Made by a program: the position numbers and the translations under genes. Source: Phallusia mammillata (taxonomy: Eukaryota; Chordata; Ascidiacea; Phlebobranchia; Ascidiidae). From it: 64,000 bases of DNA. The DNA is taken from the NCBI GenBank assembly GCA_003260075.1, contig QLIY01000582.1:2620-66619 (forward strand). The letters run 5' to 3'. This document shows, one piece after another, positions 1 through 12,300 of the stretch; the stretch's first letter is position 1; the number at the start of each line of letters is the position of its first letter. The notes beneath the pieces were generated by a model, which saw only the letters and a program-made list of their open reading frames with translations, made no database searches and was not told where the DNA came from.

Positions 1-30
1 TTGAATTGCATTATTTTCAACTTTGCATGT

Positions 31-200
31 GTGGGGACCCATGAGTTTTTGCCTGCAGAAACAACCAAGGTTATAAAAGACGATGGCTAATATGGGACCC
101 AATACAAAATAAGCATAGGAAATATATTTATGTTTTAAAATAGATCATAGTGTATGTGCAAGGGCAATATATATATGTGCTAAGCCACCCTTCTAGTTTG
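31..200. repeat. Dispersed repeat, copy 1
   Basis: It begins with GTGGGGACCC followed by an AGTTTTTG motif and ends near an AAGCCACC..CTAGTTT motif. The same order of motifs recurs at 14195-14313, and the first part recurs at 691-760. No coding content or clear terminal repeat was found, so the class is unknown. Confidence 0.5.
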
Positions 201-527
201 TTTTATTAGTTTTTGTTACATTAGCTTTTCACATGCAGTATTTAAAGTCTATGTTCTTGTTTTTAATCTAGAGAATTTAAGGAATGGGATGGCGATAGTA
301 ATATGCTTCCGAAACTTAAAACTATTAGGTTTCGGAAGCAAAGTTGATGTCTATATTTGACACCTGCAAAAAGATGCAACTGTAGTGGAACAAGGTGTGT
401 ATCTTGAACAAATCGATGCAAGTGGAATAGATATTGTTTTCAGTTAGTTACCAAATCAAAATTTTAGAAAGTAATTCAACTAACTAAATTGCAATGTATT
501 TATTGTTCCAGCGTAATGATAAACTCA

Positions 528-600
528 TTATGGTTCCCTTCCCTGAAGGGGACACATATTGTTTTTGTCCGTATTTTTTTTTCTTTATTCTTTTTNTTTT
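528..600. repeat. Dispersed repeat with T-rich tail, contains one N
   Basis: A segment with the motifs CCCTGAAGG, ACACATATTG and TTTGTCCGTA ends in a long T-rich run that contains an ambiguous base at 596. The same series of motifs occurs at 12226-12300, so this is a dispersed repeat; the T-run may mark its end. No gene is seen from 1 to 1121. Confidence 0.5.
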
Positions 601-690
601 TTATTGTTGGGTTAATGCTTGCTAAAAATTTGTCCTTAAAAATCTAAAAGTTACCGCAACATTTGTTTCATTTGATCGCACAAACACGCG

Positions 691-760
691 TGTGGGGACC
701 CATTAGTTTTTGTTTACAAACACAATCATATGTGTAGATCAAATGATGTGTATACTAAAT
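691..760. repeat. Dispersed repeat, copy 2 (partial)
   Basis: It repeats the GTGGGGACCCATTAGTTTTTG-type head seen at 31 and 14195, followed by a similar CAATCAT motif. Only the first part of the family consensus is visible here. Confidence 0.45.
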
Positions 761-1121
761 TGGTAAATATCGTACAGAATATATAAAATGGAAGTATATT
801 TTGTTTTGTGTTTTTATGAAAACTTTGTGTTGCAATTTTTAAGTAGTACTTTTGTTGCAATTTAAACGAACACCTCTTTTAATGTACTGGCAGGTGTCGA
901 CTTCTTTTGGTTTAAGCTTGTGTGAGAAAATTATTGACATTCCAGACTTTATCTGATTTTGATTGACTTGTTTAAAAACTAACCGACATCAGTAAAATTT
1001 ACATCTAAAAAGAAATGTAAATGTGTAAAACAAATCTTATTTAAATAGAATAATTTACAACTATTTGCAGAATTGTTGAAAAAAAATTATGCTGCAATTT
1101 GTAGAATTGTTTCAAAATTCG

Positions 1122-3318
1122 TCACTTTGAAAGCCAAACTGGTTTAGATGAAAAATACATGTGATCATTTTTGCACTGCTTGGTTTTTCTGTACATTGCA
1201 TCAGTATTATGCAGCCGGTCAAGAAGTCCCAAGACACCAAAGCAATTGTTAAATCTGGAATAAACAAATTTTTAAAAACTGTAAATGCATTGTGTTGCTA
1301 CTTAACCAGACATACGATAAGGCATGTGAAATGGTGGTTTTTGTATGTCTGATCTGATGACAGGCATAAGTTAAACTTATCACCAAGACTTACTTCAGGT
1401 GGTGGTAATCATGGAATTCTGGTGATGGGAGCCAAGGAAAGTGATATCCACTATGATGCACACTGGATACAAATGTAGCAAGGAAAAACCATACCCATGA
1501 TGTAAACAAATGCGAACCAATTAGGATAGGAAAAGACAGTACTGGCAACATGTTGACAATCTAGATATGTACATAAAAGATCAAGACGTTTTGAGAGCAC
1601 CAAACGGTAGGCAGTGATCCGACAATAAGGGGTTAACGTTGGATTTTTGTATTTCTGTTGCAACTTTACATATGTTGCACAAATGCCATACTCACAACGT
1701 GTTCAATGGGATGCACATAAACCACAGCAATGCTGATCGGTGCTGTCCATTCATGATGAACTTTATGAATCCTCTTGTACAATAGCGGGTGGTGCATCAA
1801 CCTAAATATTTGTGTCATCAGTAACAAACAACAGCGTTTTGTAAAACTTTTGAGTACATTATATGATCCTCTTCACTTTTATTGACTTTGGAAATTTTAT
1901 TTTTGAGCTAACCTGTGCAAGTAGTAAAAAGCAACCTCCTGAAAAAGTCCAAATGATAACAGATCAACCAATAGTTTTGGAATTGTTGGGAAGTCATCTT
2001 CTTCAAAGGGCATTTTTTTCCAAAGTGTCAGAGGATACATGAGCAAAATAACAGCCACTGCCACCGCTTGATTCACGTGTATCACACGGAGGCACTTTTT
2101 GAATGTTGCCCAATCAACCTGCAACGGTAAACTTGATCAAGGAGGTGCACTGGATGCTATGCACTAGTGATTCTTATTTGTCAGGCGCGACATTCACTGA
2201 TGCGCTCGTATTTTGGGTTTAGCGAAATCAAGGTGTGCGTGCATCACAACGCTACAATCCGATTTGTTGCAAAAAGCAGCACTCTCGTCCATGCACAGCA
2301 CATTATTACAAAACAAATTTGTTTAAACAACTTTTTCATGTTGATGCTGGCATAATTTGTGCGAAAAATTGGTTCATTATGAAGAGAAAAAATTCGTTGT
2401 AAACAACTTGAAAAGTTAGAAAATCACTGACGCTCTCGCGGTGCACAAACGGCATTGCTTCGCTTACTGGTGCGTTTTTGTCATCTTGAATTTTAAATTT
2501 ATGAAGAAACTTCGGTTTTCCCGTAACGTCAAGGATAATAAAACACACATTCGAAACCCAGAAGGAAAGGGCAAGCACAATCATAGTACCTAAAGAAAAG
2601 CAATATAAATTTTTAACGAGCACAGTTTTGTTAAAAAATATCAATTCTAAAAACCCAACTTTGTAGTGCATTACATTTTAGAAAATTATTGACGTCAGGA
2701 TCTGATAGTTAAATGGTTGCCATACTGATGCTACATACAACAGCATAGAATTACATGCAAGCATATAAGGCTCAAACTTAAGTGCAGACAGTTGCCCAAA
2801 ACACAAATAGGCAGGGTTGCCATACCGTCCTTATTTCTAAGATTTGTCCTTATTTTGAAGGGCTGTGTCTTAGAAAAGTTAATTGTCCTTATTTCTAAGA
2901 AATGTCCTTATTTTTGACTGGAGTCCTTATTTTGTCTTATTTTCAACACTTACCATAGTCAAATCCCTGTTACAAGTAAAAGTAAACCTAGACCTGCCTT
3001 GTTGTGAGATGTAGCCTACTTAGCATTTTATAAGAACAACGAGTTGCTGGAACAGATTGTTTCTGGTCAAAATATTGCAACTGATATGTTATGGCTTGTA
3101 TAAATGCAAAGATTTGTTCAAAAACGTTTGTTTCGCTTCGCATAAAAATTTAATTTTTCGGTTGTCCTTATTTTTAGTTTCAAGTCGATGGCAACCCTGC
3201 AAATAGGCCCATTCAATGCACAAAACACCGCGTAGCCTACATTGAATAGTTCTTACTTACCAATGGTGAACAACAAAAAGTGGTTATGACCGAATAACTC
3301 CAGAATTGCATTCCACAT
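1122..3318 (-). CDS. FAXDC2-like fatty acid hydroxylase domain protein (gene 1)
   Basis: Six exons, complement(join(1122..1254,1394..1560,1696..1801,1913..2118,2468..2589,3261..3318)), give 263 aa in one open frame with GT-AG introns. The protein reads like FAXDC2: a DVTGKP motif, then membrane segments, then the di-iron histidine boxes of the fatty acid hydroxylase superfamily. These are H-x3-H in YYLHRLMH, HKVHHEW, HHSGYH, and HDYHHLKFN. Members are ER-membrane oxygenases acting on lipids or sterols; the substrate here cannot be told. Exon phases and lengths match the two plus-strand paralogs downstream (122, about 203-206, 106 and 167 nt internal exons), so the three genes share an ancestor. 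The chosen start follows a possible acceptor (CTGCAG just upstream), so an extra 5' exon is possible. Intron 1 carries a hAT-type MITE. It is divergent from gene 2. Confidence 0.85.
2812..3199. mobile_element. hAT-type MITE in intron 1 of FAXDC2-like gene 1
   Basis: The ends are inverted: CAGGGTTGCCAT at the left and ATGGCAACCCTG at the right. They are flanked by a perfect 8-bp duplication, CAAATAGG, at 2804-2811 and 3200-3207, as expected for hAT transposition. The interior has several TGTCCTTATTT repeats and no coding capacity. A degenerate relative lies at 13507-13881. Confidence 0.9.
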
Positions 3319-3955
3319 GACTGCAGGCTATCTGACAAAAAATGTCCGTTTAGTCACATTAAATAAACACATAACCTTATAGTGCAGGTCGCCTAATGGT
3401 TATGCTTCCCGTCTTGAAAAGTAAATATTTATTACCGTGTTCATTGGTTGCTTTTGTGTACATATTATGCTATTTCCCAACAAAGATACTGACTTCTCGC
3501 AAATGGCAACACATGAAAGCGCACGTATATTCAGCCGCATACGAATAATGTTGATATTTTCTCCAATTGTAGCCTGTACATTTTGCCGACTGTAACATGC
3601 GGCACCAATTCTAGCCCCGAAACTTGATTAAAAAGACAACATTGTTGCACATATTAGGCATTGCAACGTTACAGCAGATGTACACCGACTATTTCAACAT
3701 AGTTGGTCGCCGAAAAATGTAAGTCTATACAACCTGTCCGTTTCATCCGCAAAAGCTAGCCGAGACAGTGACAACATATTTTTATCAACATATTTTATTT
3801 TCAGTTGCATATACAGTTATTGCATGCAAGTGAAATGTAATGGACAAGCAACTGGCGGATGGCGAAGGCACCATATCGGTCATCGAGTCAGCCACCCATG
3901 CATAGAAATAAAGATAAATAGGCAAGAAAGAAAAAATAGTCACACAACTGGAGCC

Positions 3956-4164
3956 ATTAGATAATTAACTAGTCGGTGTACGTATGGTTGCGAATACGTA
4001 ATTGGTGTACGCTATTGGTTCTGTCAGACACAACCACTTTGCTTATTGATTGTGGGGGGGGGGTTCATTAGATAATTAACTAGTCGGTGTACGTAAGGTT
4101 GCGAATACGTAATTGATGTACGCTATTGGTTCTGTCAGACACAACCACTTTGCTTATTGATTGT
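3956..4164. repeat. Tandem duplication, 98-bp unit, period 111
   Basis: Positions 3956-4053 and 4067-4164 are nearly identical, starting with ATTAGATAATTAACTAG and ending with TTATTGATTGT, and are separated by a G10 run plus TTC. It lies between the divergent FAXDC2-like genes 1 and 2 (3319-5257), where I see no coding exon. It could be a duplicated promoter segment, but nothing in it proves that. Confidence 0.9.
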
Positions 4165-5020
4165 CATCAGGTTATTAGCCGATTAGACAAATTACAGTTT
4201 CGATTCTTAGGACCTTTTTTAAAAGTTATCGAATCTCTTTCTTTGTCTCCTTCTACTATAGTGTTAATTTTGTGCTTGTAGAAGTTTATTGAAAGGGCTA
4301 CTAAAATAGGTCGAATCGAAACGTTTCATAGTTTTTGTTGTAAAATAGGCCTACTTTTTGACAGTAGACTAAAATATATGTAGGAATTGTGCAGATTAGG
4401 AAATTTTGTTCACGAGGTTTTACGTAATTATGCGTTACATAATCCACATTTTTGAAGTGAATGTCCGCAGTAAACTCTACAATATGAGTAAAATATTAGT
4501 TTTTTTTTAAATTTGGCTGGAGAACGTGAACAATGCGAAGAAGCTGCAGGAAAAATCTTTACCTGCATGCGTAACATTTCTGTGTACGCTATTTCATAAC
4601 GGTTGACTAAGCACCTCACGGAGGAAAAAGGCGACAAACAAGCCATAAAATTTTACTGGCTCGATCAGATGGATTTACACAGGATGTTAAAAATTCAGTG
4701 GAAATTACTGAAAGTTAGAAATGCAAATCGGAAAGCTTCCCGGTGCTTCGTGCCGGTTTGGTTTGGATTTTATTTAGATTTACCGTGGTCAAAACCATAT
4801 GTCTCATTTTTAGTCAAAAATGTTTGTCGTCATTGTTAAATATGCAGCAAGTTTCAGAGCTAAATTAACCAGTATCTAATTTGTTACACTATGACAGTAG
4901 GCTATGCAGCGAAGTCCGCTTTATGTGAAAATAGATGCGCTTTCAAATAACTTTTTTTAATTCTTCATACCAAGGTAAATTAATACCATTACATGCTATG
5001 GGCAGTTTTATGGTCTAGGA

Positions 5021-5100
5021 CGGGGGTCGGCAACCTTTTTTGCACTGCGCACCGTTTTTTGAAGTGAAATTTTATCGGCGGTTGCCGATGCCGACCACCG
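5021..5100. mobile_element. Short hAT-type MITE
   Basis: The 80-bp segment begins CGGGGGTCGGCAACC and ends with an imperfect inverted copy (GGTTGCCGATGCCGACC..). It is flanked by GTCTAGGA and GTCTAGAA, an 8-bp duplication with one mismatch. It sits about 160 bp upstream of the start codon of FAXDC2-like gene 2. Confidence 0.6.
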
Positions 5101-5257
5101 GTCTAGAAGCGGATGTTGTCTGGATTTATAGGGCCTGCTGCAAAACAGGATACCCTTTTTTCAGGGAACCTCTATTTTGTTGTTTATATATAAACTATAG
5201 GCCTAGTTGTCACCAACAGCATTTGTTACGGATAAAAGTTTCGCTTAGTTTGTAAGA

Positions 5258-7066
5258 ATGGAGTATGTCGAAACAATGCGCACTTTTCTAGAGACCCAAT
5301 GGTCAAAGATTTTGGACTGGTTTGGAAATGACGAGAAACTGATTTTCATTTTGGGTTGGTACAATTAAGTGCAGCTAAGTATGTTTTTATTGTTTCTAAC
5401 ACAAAACCTTAAACCGCAGGTACGTCCATGGTGCTTTTCCTGTCTTTCTGTGCCGTGAATTCTTTTTTCATGTTTCTGGATTCCACCGGCAAACCTGCCT
5501 TTCTGCACAAATACAAAATACAGAAGGATAAAAACGTTCCTGTATGCATTTAATCAATGTCGTTATCGTTTTTTCAAACGCTCCGTAGAATTGGTGTTGT
5601 TTTAAATCGTTTAAGTCGCACGAAGTGGGAAAATTATTACATTTTCCTTTGCAGGTCGAGACACACCGATTTGTTCATTGCTGTAGAGTGGCATTTCGAA
5701 ATGAGCTTTTGTCGTGCGCAGTCGTCTATTTGTCTTTTCCACTAATGAAAGCAACCGGCATGTCGTGTAGCGCTTTTTTGCCACCACTTTGGAGAGCTTT
5801 GGTTGACTTCGTGATTTTTATTCTTGTGGACGAATTTATCTTTTATTATTCCCACAGGTAACCATTGATTTTTTGCTGGTTGTTAATACGTCTGCACATA
5901 GTAACGTTCAAACAAACCACAAACTAATTTAGCGGTCTCGGTAGGACTATCACACATGGACAAAACCGCTTTCCGTTGCGGTTGTTTGCTTATTAACAGA
6001 TAAATTGGGTGTACGATTTTAAGATATAACCATTAGATAAATTGATTCACCAATATTGATAGGTTGTTTCATTTGCCAGCCCTGTACAAGCACATACATA
6101 AAATCCACCACGAATGGATTGCACCAATCAGCATCGCAGCTTCCTATGCACATCCTGTGGAGCACATTGTATGAACTTGTTAATATTTGTTTTTTCTGGC
6201 ATTACCCTTATTTTAATTAGTTAAAAGATGATCTACGACGATTTGTTTCAGAAGAAGTGTAAAGTTATTTACCCTTACCCTACTTTACTCTCCTTGTTAA
6301 TGAATAACTTTGAACAACACAAAACCTTCATGAAAAATCGTTGCAGACAAAACCGCAATATTTGGCAAGTAATAAATAACTTGGTAAACACTACATGTAC
6401 AATTAATGTTACAACAAACAGGTTTCAAATGCGTTGCCGCTTCTGGCTGGGCCAATTCTCGCAGGATCGCATTTGAGTGTTGTTTGGGTTTGGTTGGTGA
6501 TTGCTCAATTTGAAACTTGTCTACACCATTGCGACTATCATTTTCCTGTCATGTCATCTCCACAATTTCACGACTATCATCATGTAAAGTAAGTAAAAAT
6601 GACAGAACGGAACAAAGGGCGCAAAGAAACGAATTTGCAATTTACAAAACAAGGTTATTTTAGTTAGACATGTCCTGAACTGGTGTAGCTTATTTAAAAC
6701 TCGTTTTAATTCCAACATTATTTGCTTCGCCTCGACACACACGTGTAATGTTGCGCAACGTTTACAAGATGCAAATAAAGCTGCTTGTTATTTGCAGAAG
6801 CTTCACACCTTCCCACGTTTTATTCCCAATTTACTGTTTAAAACATGACCAAAGGTTATGTTGTACTAGCTGTTGCGTGAGGAAAAAAACTTCTTTGTGA
6901 TGCGTTTAGGTTCAATGAATGCTTCGGAACAAACGGCCTTCTTGATTGGTTTCATCAGACTGACGTAGGCTTCAAGAAATCGATCCAGTGCAAACGTCAC
7001 ATCACATATTATGGACTTAAACCAATTACTGAAATGTTTCCAAGCAAAAATGCCAGAGAAAATTAA
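5258..7066 (+). CDS. FAXDC2-like fatty acid hydroxylase domain protein (gene 2)
   Basis: Six exons, join(5258..5354,5420..5541,5655..5857,6063..6168,6422..6588,6910..7066), encode 283 aa. Order: a short N-terminus; LDSTGKPAF motif; hydrophobic segments ending in FYYSHRLFH (H-x3-H box); HKIHHEW; then HHCDYH and HDYHHVKFNECFG. This is the full histidine set of membrane fatty acid hydroxylase/C4-methylsterol-oxidase-like enzymes, and the wording is closest to FAXDC2. One oddity is HHCDYH, where gene 3 has HHSNYH. The start ATG lies in the same place relative to the first splice site as in gene 3. It is in tandem with gene 3, which starts 1.5 kb downstream, and divergent from gene 1. A polyadenylation hexamer AATAAA lies at 7364-7369. 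Substrate unknown. Confidence 0.88.
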
Positions 7067-8561
7067 ATAACATAAGTAATGCGTTTGGGTGTGTGGTTAA
7101 TACCTTGTGTTTGGTGCAATACAATTTTGGTGTAAGTTATGTCGTTGTATTTTACTTTTGGTGCAATGGACCGGTAGCTTTATGTCGGTATTAAATATTT
7201 TTATGATGCAACAATAGACCTTGTAATTAAGCTCTAGGATACACGAGGTTTGTTTGTCAGTTGCAGCTATATTATTTCAAATTGTGAGCTTATTGTAACT
7301 TGTTTGTACTACAACTATGCTACAACTAAAAAAGTTATATGCACTACTTTTAGTCCCGCATAAAATAAAGTTAAGTCAATTTTAAAGTTCAATAATTATA
7401 AATAAATTATTTTCGGCTGACAATAATTACGTGTTTTTAAGCATGTAGTAAGCAGTTGGTCTAATGATTAGACTAGACTAGACTCTAATCTAATACACTT
7501 ATACAATGCAAAATTACAAGTAACAGTAGCTTAGTTTAAATTTTTGACCATCTGCAAATTTCTATTTCAAATCGGAAGAGCTATGAACGCACAACAGACG
7601 AAAAGACAAAGTTTGCTAAATATCGATAGATGGCGTAAAGAACACATAGTTTTTTTTAATTAACAGTGAAACTGGCCTATAGGGTTAAGGACCAAATATA
7701 AGGATTAGGTACTAAGTTAATTAGTTTGGTTTATTGTATTTTTATTATTAAAACCTCACCCCGACTCTAAATGGGCCTATTTTTTACAATTTTCCTTAAA
7801 TATTCGCAAATGCTCTTTGTCCCTTAATATGAGTAACTTTTCCAATCAAGTATTTCACTAAAATTCCGTTTAATCGGGATGAAATGCAGTTGCAATTGAT
7901 TAACATGTTAATAAACCGTAAAAGTACTTGATACGTATCAGCTGATTTTGCTCGGTAACAAACCAACCAACACAATAAAATTATACATGCACATTTTGTT
8001 GCTGTTTTTTTTTGCAATAACAACAGACTACAGAATAGGCAGACGAAAAGACGAAAGATCAGTTATTTTTTTAATAAACTTGCGGCTCTCCAAGGCAAAC
8101 GCTGCTATGCCCGATTTGAAGGAACCCACAAGTAAACAAAACGGGAAACTGAAGGGCAAACAAACCCATATGTTTTGTAAGGCCAAAGTCACAGCAAGGA
8201 TATTTCATATGCTTCAAAAAGATGTTCAGTGTACTGCAGTGTTGTTGCAAGATGACATACCAACCTGCAACTAGAAAGTCGATTTGTTTACCGCCTATCA
8301 TCAAATAACTTATATCTCAGGTTTCCGACAGATTCAAGAAATTATTATCTGTTTGGATGCATTTGTGCTTTCTCTCTGCGCCAAAGCTAAAAGTACCCAG
8401 GGCGTTTTACGCTAGCTTTTTGCAGAACGCGCCAAACATGACTTTAATGTTAATTCAGAATTAGTGGACATTGGAATCAACACATAATTTAATGGACATT
8501 TATATCAGCTGCTTTACTTGAAATTGCTTTCAGGGTATATTGTACCGACATATTTAAGACC
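7067..8561. other. Intergenic stretch between FAXDC2-like genes 2 and 3
   Basis: AT-rich DNA containing the presumed 3' end of gene 2 and the promoter of gene 3. Small frames on both strands here (7796-8304) overlap each other, have no family resemblance and have no matching exons, so no gene is called. Confidence 0.5.
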
Positions 8562-10019
8562 ATGGAACACACTTTGTTCGTCCGAAGTTTTTTAGAGTTG
8601 CAGTGGTCCAATGTTTTAAAGTTCTTCGGCAACGACGAAAAACTTACATTTGTCTTAGGTTGGTATTGTTGTACAGCATGTTTTTCTTTCATAATTCATA
8701 AATATTTTTATCTCAGGTACCTCCATGGTTATACTTACGTCTTTTTGCGTAGCAAACGCATTTTTTATGTTCCTCGATTTTACGGGAATGCCTGCCTTTT
8801 TTCACAAATACAAGATACAAAAAGATAAAAATGTTCCGGTATGCAAGTATATAATCGCAAATCGTTCTTTTGTTAGATTATAATATTTGTTGCTATCATT
8901 GTCATGACCTGTAGGCTACCTTTACTTGCAAACTTTTGATGGAGAGGATAGAAAACTTTGACATGACGGTCCCACATTGTTGGGAGACAAACACAATTAC
9001 AAAGTTCTAACTTCTACAATCTCACTTTTACAACAGTAAAATATCGTCTTGCTTTTACAGGTAGAGACACGCCGATTTCTTTATTGTTGTGTTGTTTCCT
9101 TTCGAAATGTGCTAACATCGTGTGGTATGATTTATTTATTCTACCCACTGATGAGAGCCGTTGGCATGTCTTGCACCAGTCCATTACCCCCGGCATGGAG
9201 AGTTTTGTTTGAATATGTGGTATTCATATTGGTGGATGAGTTTTTCTTCTACTATAGTCATAGGTGACCCATATTGAAAATTGAGTTTTTGCAAATGAAA
9301 TTACGATGCCTTGGTATAATATCAACTTTTGTTACAAATTACAGATTGTTGCACCTACCAGCTTTGTACAAACACATTCATAAAATCCACCATGAATGGG
9401 TCGCACCAATAAGCATTGCAGCATTCTGCACGCATCCAGTGGAGCATTTGGTAAGCGAATCTGACGTGTAAAGTTTATGTAGGACAGCTTTTTGCCAAGG
9501 TTTACAAAAGAACTTTCCAAAATGTATATTTGACTTAAAATCGTGTAGGTAGCAATATCAAGACCACAATAAAGCCCATTCGACGGCCCGAACTCCATTA
9601 AAGTTTACGTAACGTGTTCAATTGCAGGTTTCAAACGTGTTGCCCATTTTTGCTGGACCGGTACTTGTTGGATCGCATCTCTGTGTGGCTTGGGTATGGT
9701 TGATTATGGCACACGTTGACACTTGTTTACATCACAGCAACTATCACTTACCACTTTTGTCGTCACCACAATTCCACGACTATCATCATGTGAAGTAACT
9801 ACAAGCAATTGCGGGCTCACATAGTCGAGAGCCACATTTACATGTCTTATTGTTGGCTTTAGATTCAACGAAAACTTTGGAGCGAATGGCCTTCTCGACT
9901 GGTTTCACAAGACCGATGTTGGTTACAAAAAATCAATACAGTACAAACGGCATGTTACCTATTACCAGCTGAAACCCATCACGGAAATATTTCCAGACGA
10001 CAATGGAAAGCAAAACTAA
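8562..10019 (+). CDS. FAXDC2-like fatty acid hydroxylase domain protein (gene 3)
   Basis: Six exons, join(8562..8658,8717..8838,9061..9263,9345..9450,9628..9794,9863..10019), encode 283 aa. Exon lengths are identical to gene 2 (97, 122, 203, 106, 167, 157), so this is a recent tandem duplicate. Histidine boxes are complete: H140-x3-H144, H153-x2-HH (HKIHHEW), HHSNYH near 211-216, and HDYHH at 226-230. Several hydrophobic stretches agree with an ER membrane enzyme. The family is known for di-iron oxygenation of lipids or sterols; the actual substrate is not visible. The tail after the last histidine box, about 50 residues with a KPITEIFP motif, is shared with gene 2 but not gene 1. A foldback element lies only 27 bp after the stop, probably inside the 3' UTR. 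Confidence 0.9.
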
Positions 10020-10045
10020 AGGGCGCGATAAAACGTGGTTACAAG

Positions 10046-10263
10046 GGTAGAGCTACTAACACTGAGCATAGGCTTTGGGCCGGTCTGAGGACTTCTGGTA
10101 GGTGGCGCAACGGAGCATAGGCGTTTATGGTGCTGTCAGCAATTTTGGTTTATGGTAAGAATAATTGCTGAGTCAGCACCATAAACGCCTATGCTCTGTT
10201 GCGCCACCTACCAGAAGTCCTCAGACCGGCCCAAAGCCTATGCTCAGTGTTAGTAGCTCTACC
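10046..10263. mobile_element. Foldback (MULE-type) MITE, near-perfect hairpin
   Basis: The two arms, each about 95 bp, are inverted copies with about one mismatch and a small indel. The outer ends read GGTAGAGCTACTAAC and GTTAGTAGCTCTACC, and the loop is about 25 bp. A perfect 9-bp duplication, GGTTACAAG, flanks it at 10037-10045 and 10264-10272. Nine-base duplications are the mark of Mutator-like elements. It has no coding capacity. It lies downstream of the stop of FAXDC2-like gene 3. Confidence 0.88.
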
Positions 10264-10831
10264 GGTTACAAGGTGTAGTTTGTACAAGGTGCAAAAACAC
10301 CTAAGATCGCTTTTTTGTGGATGCATTGTCTTTTATTGATGGTTTGATATGTCTTATAATCCAAGTTTGTTGTCACAAGAAATACAATTGCTCCATAGCA
10401 ATATTGACACATTTCATGTATCTGTGTGGCAACACAGGTTGTCACAAAGGTTGTTTACTAGATTCGCTTGTGGCAACACAAACGGCAGTAAAAAGACGCT
10501 GAAGGTTTGCTGTGAACTACATATTTTGCTGTATTCAAAGCAAAGAATGTATCAGGTGACAATGCTCCATTCAGGCGTGACCATTCTATGGAGGTTTCCT
10601 TTGGAAAAGCAAAATTGGTCATTGCAACAAATATAAATTGTTTTGTAGGGTTTTAGTCTAAAAAGGATTCGAAATTAACTTAACTTCTCTGTCTCTCGAG
10701 GCGCGACATTCGTGACTGTTCAAGCGTGTTGACAGCTGACCAAAATCGATGCAAACGTGTGTTAGGCTGTTTCAACGGTGTCGATAATTGTTCTCGATGA
10801 ACCTTCATAGGCAACAGTTTATCGGTGGACA

Positions 10832-11843
10832 ATGCTTTCACCGTTAAAGGAATTACTTTCTGATTTTAAGCTAGTATTAGCAAGTTCGTCCCCGCAAAGA
10901 AAAGCCATTTTTGATCAACTAGTAAGTTGACTTTGTTGTAACTTTTGTATCCATAAATCGATTCCGTACATTTTGGTGTTTGTCAGGGTCTGCAGTTTTC
11001 TGTTGTACCATCAACATTTGATGAAGAAAGCATTGACAAGACAGGTTATACGGAAGCAGGGAATTATGTAAAATGCTTGGCACATCAAAAAGCATTAAAC
11101 GTTGCTCAAACATTGGTCAATACAAAAGAAAAACATCTGGTGGTTGGTGCTGATACAGTTGTTGTAAGTAACATTTGTTTAAGGGATGTGTAAAATGATA
11201 AACATTGTTGTGTTCAAAAGGTCCACAATGGAAAAATTATTGGAAAACCACATGTTAAGGAGACAGCTACAAAAACCCTTCAGCTGTTAAGCAACAAAAC
11301 ACATTTAGTTTGTACTGGGGTTTCTATTGTAGAAGTTGAACCTGATAGTGATTTCGCTGTCACTATGTTTTGTGAAACTACCAAGGTCACATTTAGCTTA
11401 TTAAGTGCTGCAATGATTAAAAGCTATGTGGACAGTAAAGAACCCTTGTAAGTACATTCTACATCTTTACCCTTTCTAATTGGCGTAACCTGTAAGGTCA
11501 TTTATCTCTTCATGTTAAGGTTTAGCAAAACTATGCCATTATCAAATTGATTTTAAGTGTGTTTCACTTCATTTCCAGCATTAGTTTTATTTGCAAAATT
11601 GTTTAGTGAATCTAATGTTTTGGAAATGCTTTCAAACAAGTTGGTAGAGTGCTTCTATTGTTTTTTAAAATAACTTAGTCTTATGAAATTTACAGAAATA
11701 AAGCAGGTGCATATGGAATACAAGGTTTGGGAGCTTTGTTGGTGGAAAATATTGAAGGAGATTATAACAATGTTGTTGGTTTTCCTGCATACCGATTTTT
11801 TACGGAACTCACTAAATTTCTCTCAAGGGTGCCTGAAAGCTAG
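10832..11843 (+). CDS. Maf/ASMTL-type nucleoside-triphosphate pyrophosphatase
   Basis: Four exons, join(10832..10921,10987..11163,11221..11447,11696..11843), encode 213 aa, the normal length of a single Maf domain. Diagnostic motifs are in order: [13 protein letters not shown] near the N-terminus, [33 protein letters not shown], then [13 protein letters not shown] and [10 protein letters not shown]. Maf proteins hydrolyse non-canonical or methylated nucleotides (dTTP/UTP type) to monophosphate plus pyrophosphate and are thought to sanitise nucleotide pools. In vertebrates the same domain forms the N-terminal half of ASMTL, fused to a methyltransferase-like half; here a stop follows directly after the Maf domain, so the protein stands alone. 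An AATAAA hexamer lies at 12180-12185. It is on the same strand as the upstream hydroxylases, with no sign of shared function. Confidence 0.92.
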
Positions 11844-12225
11844 TATTGAAAGTTCTGCTTTTACTGACTTCTATCCTGCTAAAGATGTTGACAATATCCA
11901 CCAAAAAAAGCTGAACTGACGTATGACTTTCTTTAAACTTTTGTGTCTTAAGAGTTCAAGTTGTAAAATCATGTTTTTCTGTGATAGTGAATTATTTTTA
12001 TACATTTCATAATGTAGTTTCGTTTTACCTTCGAAAAAATTGCTGTGAATCATATGAAAGGTTTGTTTTGAAACTATCAAAAGCCTTGTCCGTTTTATCA
12101 GTACCACTGACAAGATTCAGTAGTATCACTGCACTACAACAAAGTTCAGGTTATAAGCCTAAATGTTAATAATTGAAGTAATAAAAATGACAGAAGCTAA
12201 GACCTACCATTAAAAACCCTCAGCA

Positions 12226-12300
12226 TTATGGGTCCCTCCCTTTCCCTGAAGGAACACATATTGTTTTTTGTCCGTATTTTTTTTCTTTCTTTTTTCTGTC
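12226..12300. repeat. Dispersed repeat, second copy of the 528-600 family
   Basis: The motifs CCCTGAAGG, ACACATATTG and TTTGTCCGTA, followed by a T-rich tail, are in the same order as at 528-600. It lies just after the Maf gene polyadenylation hexamer. Confidence 0.5.

Noticed and set aside
3956..4164. Short direct repeats considered as a CRISPR-like array
   Set aside because: Only two copies with a G-run spacer in a eukaryotic genome; a simple tandem duplication.
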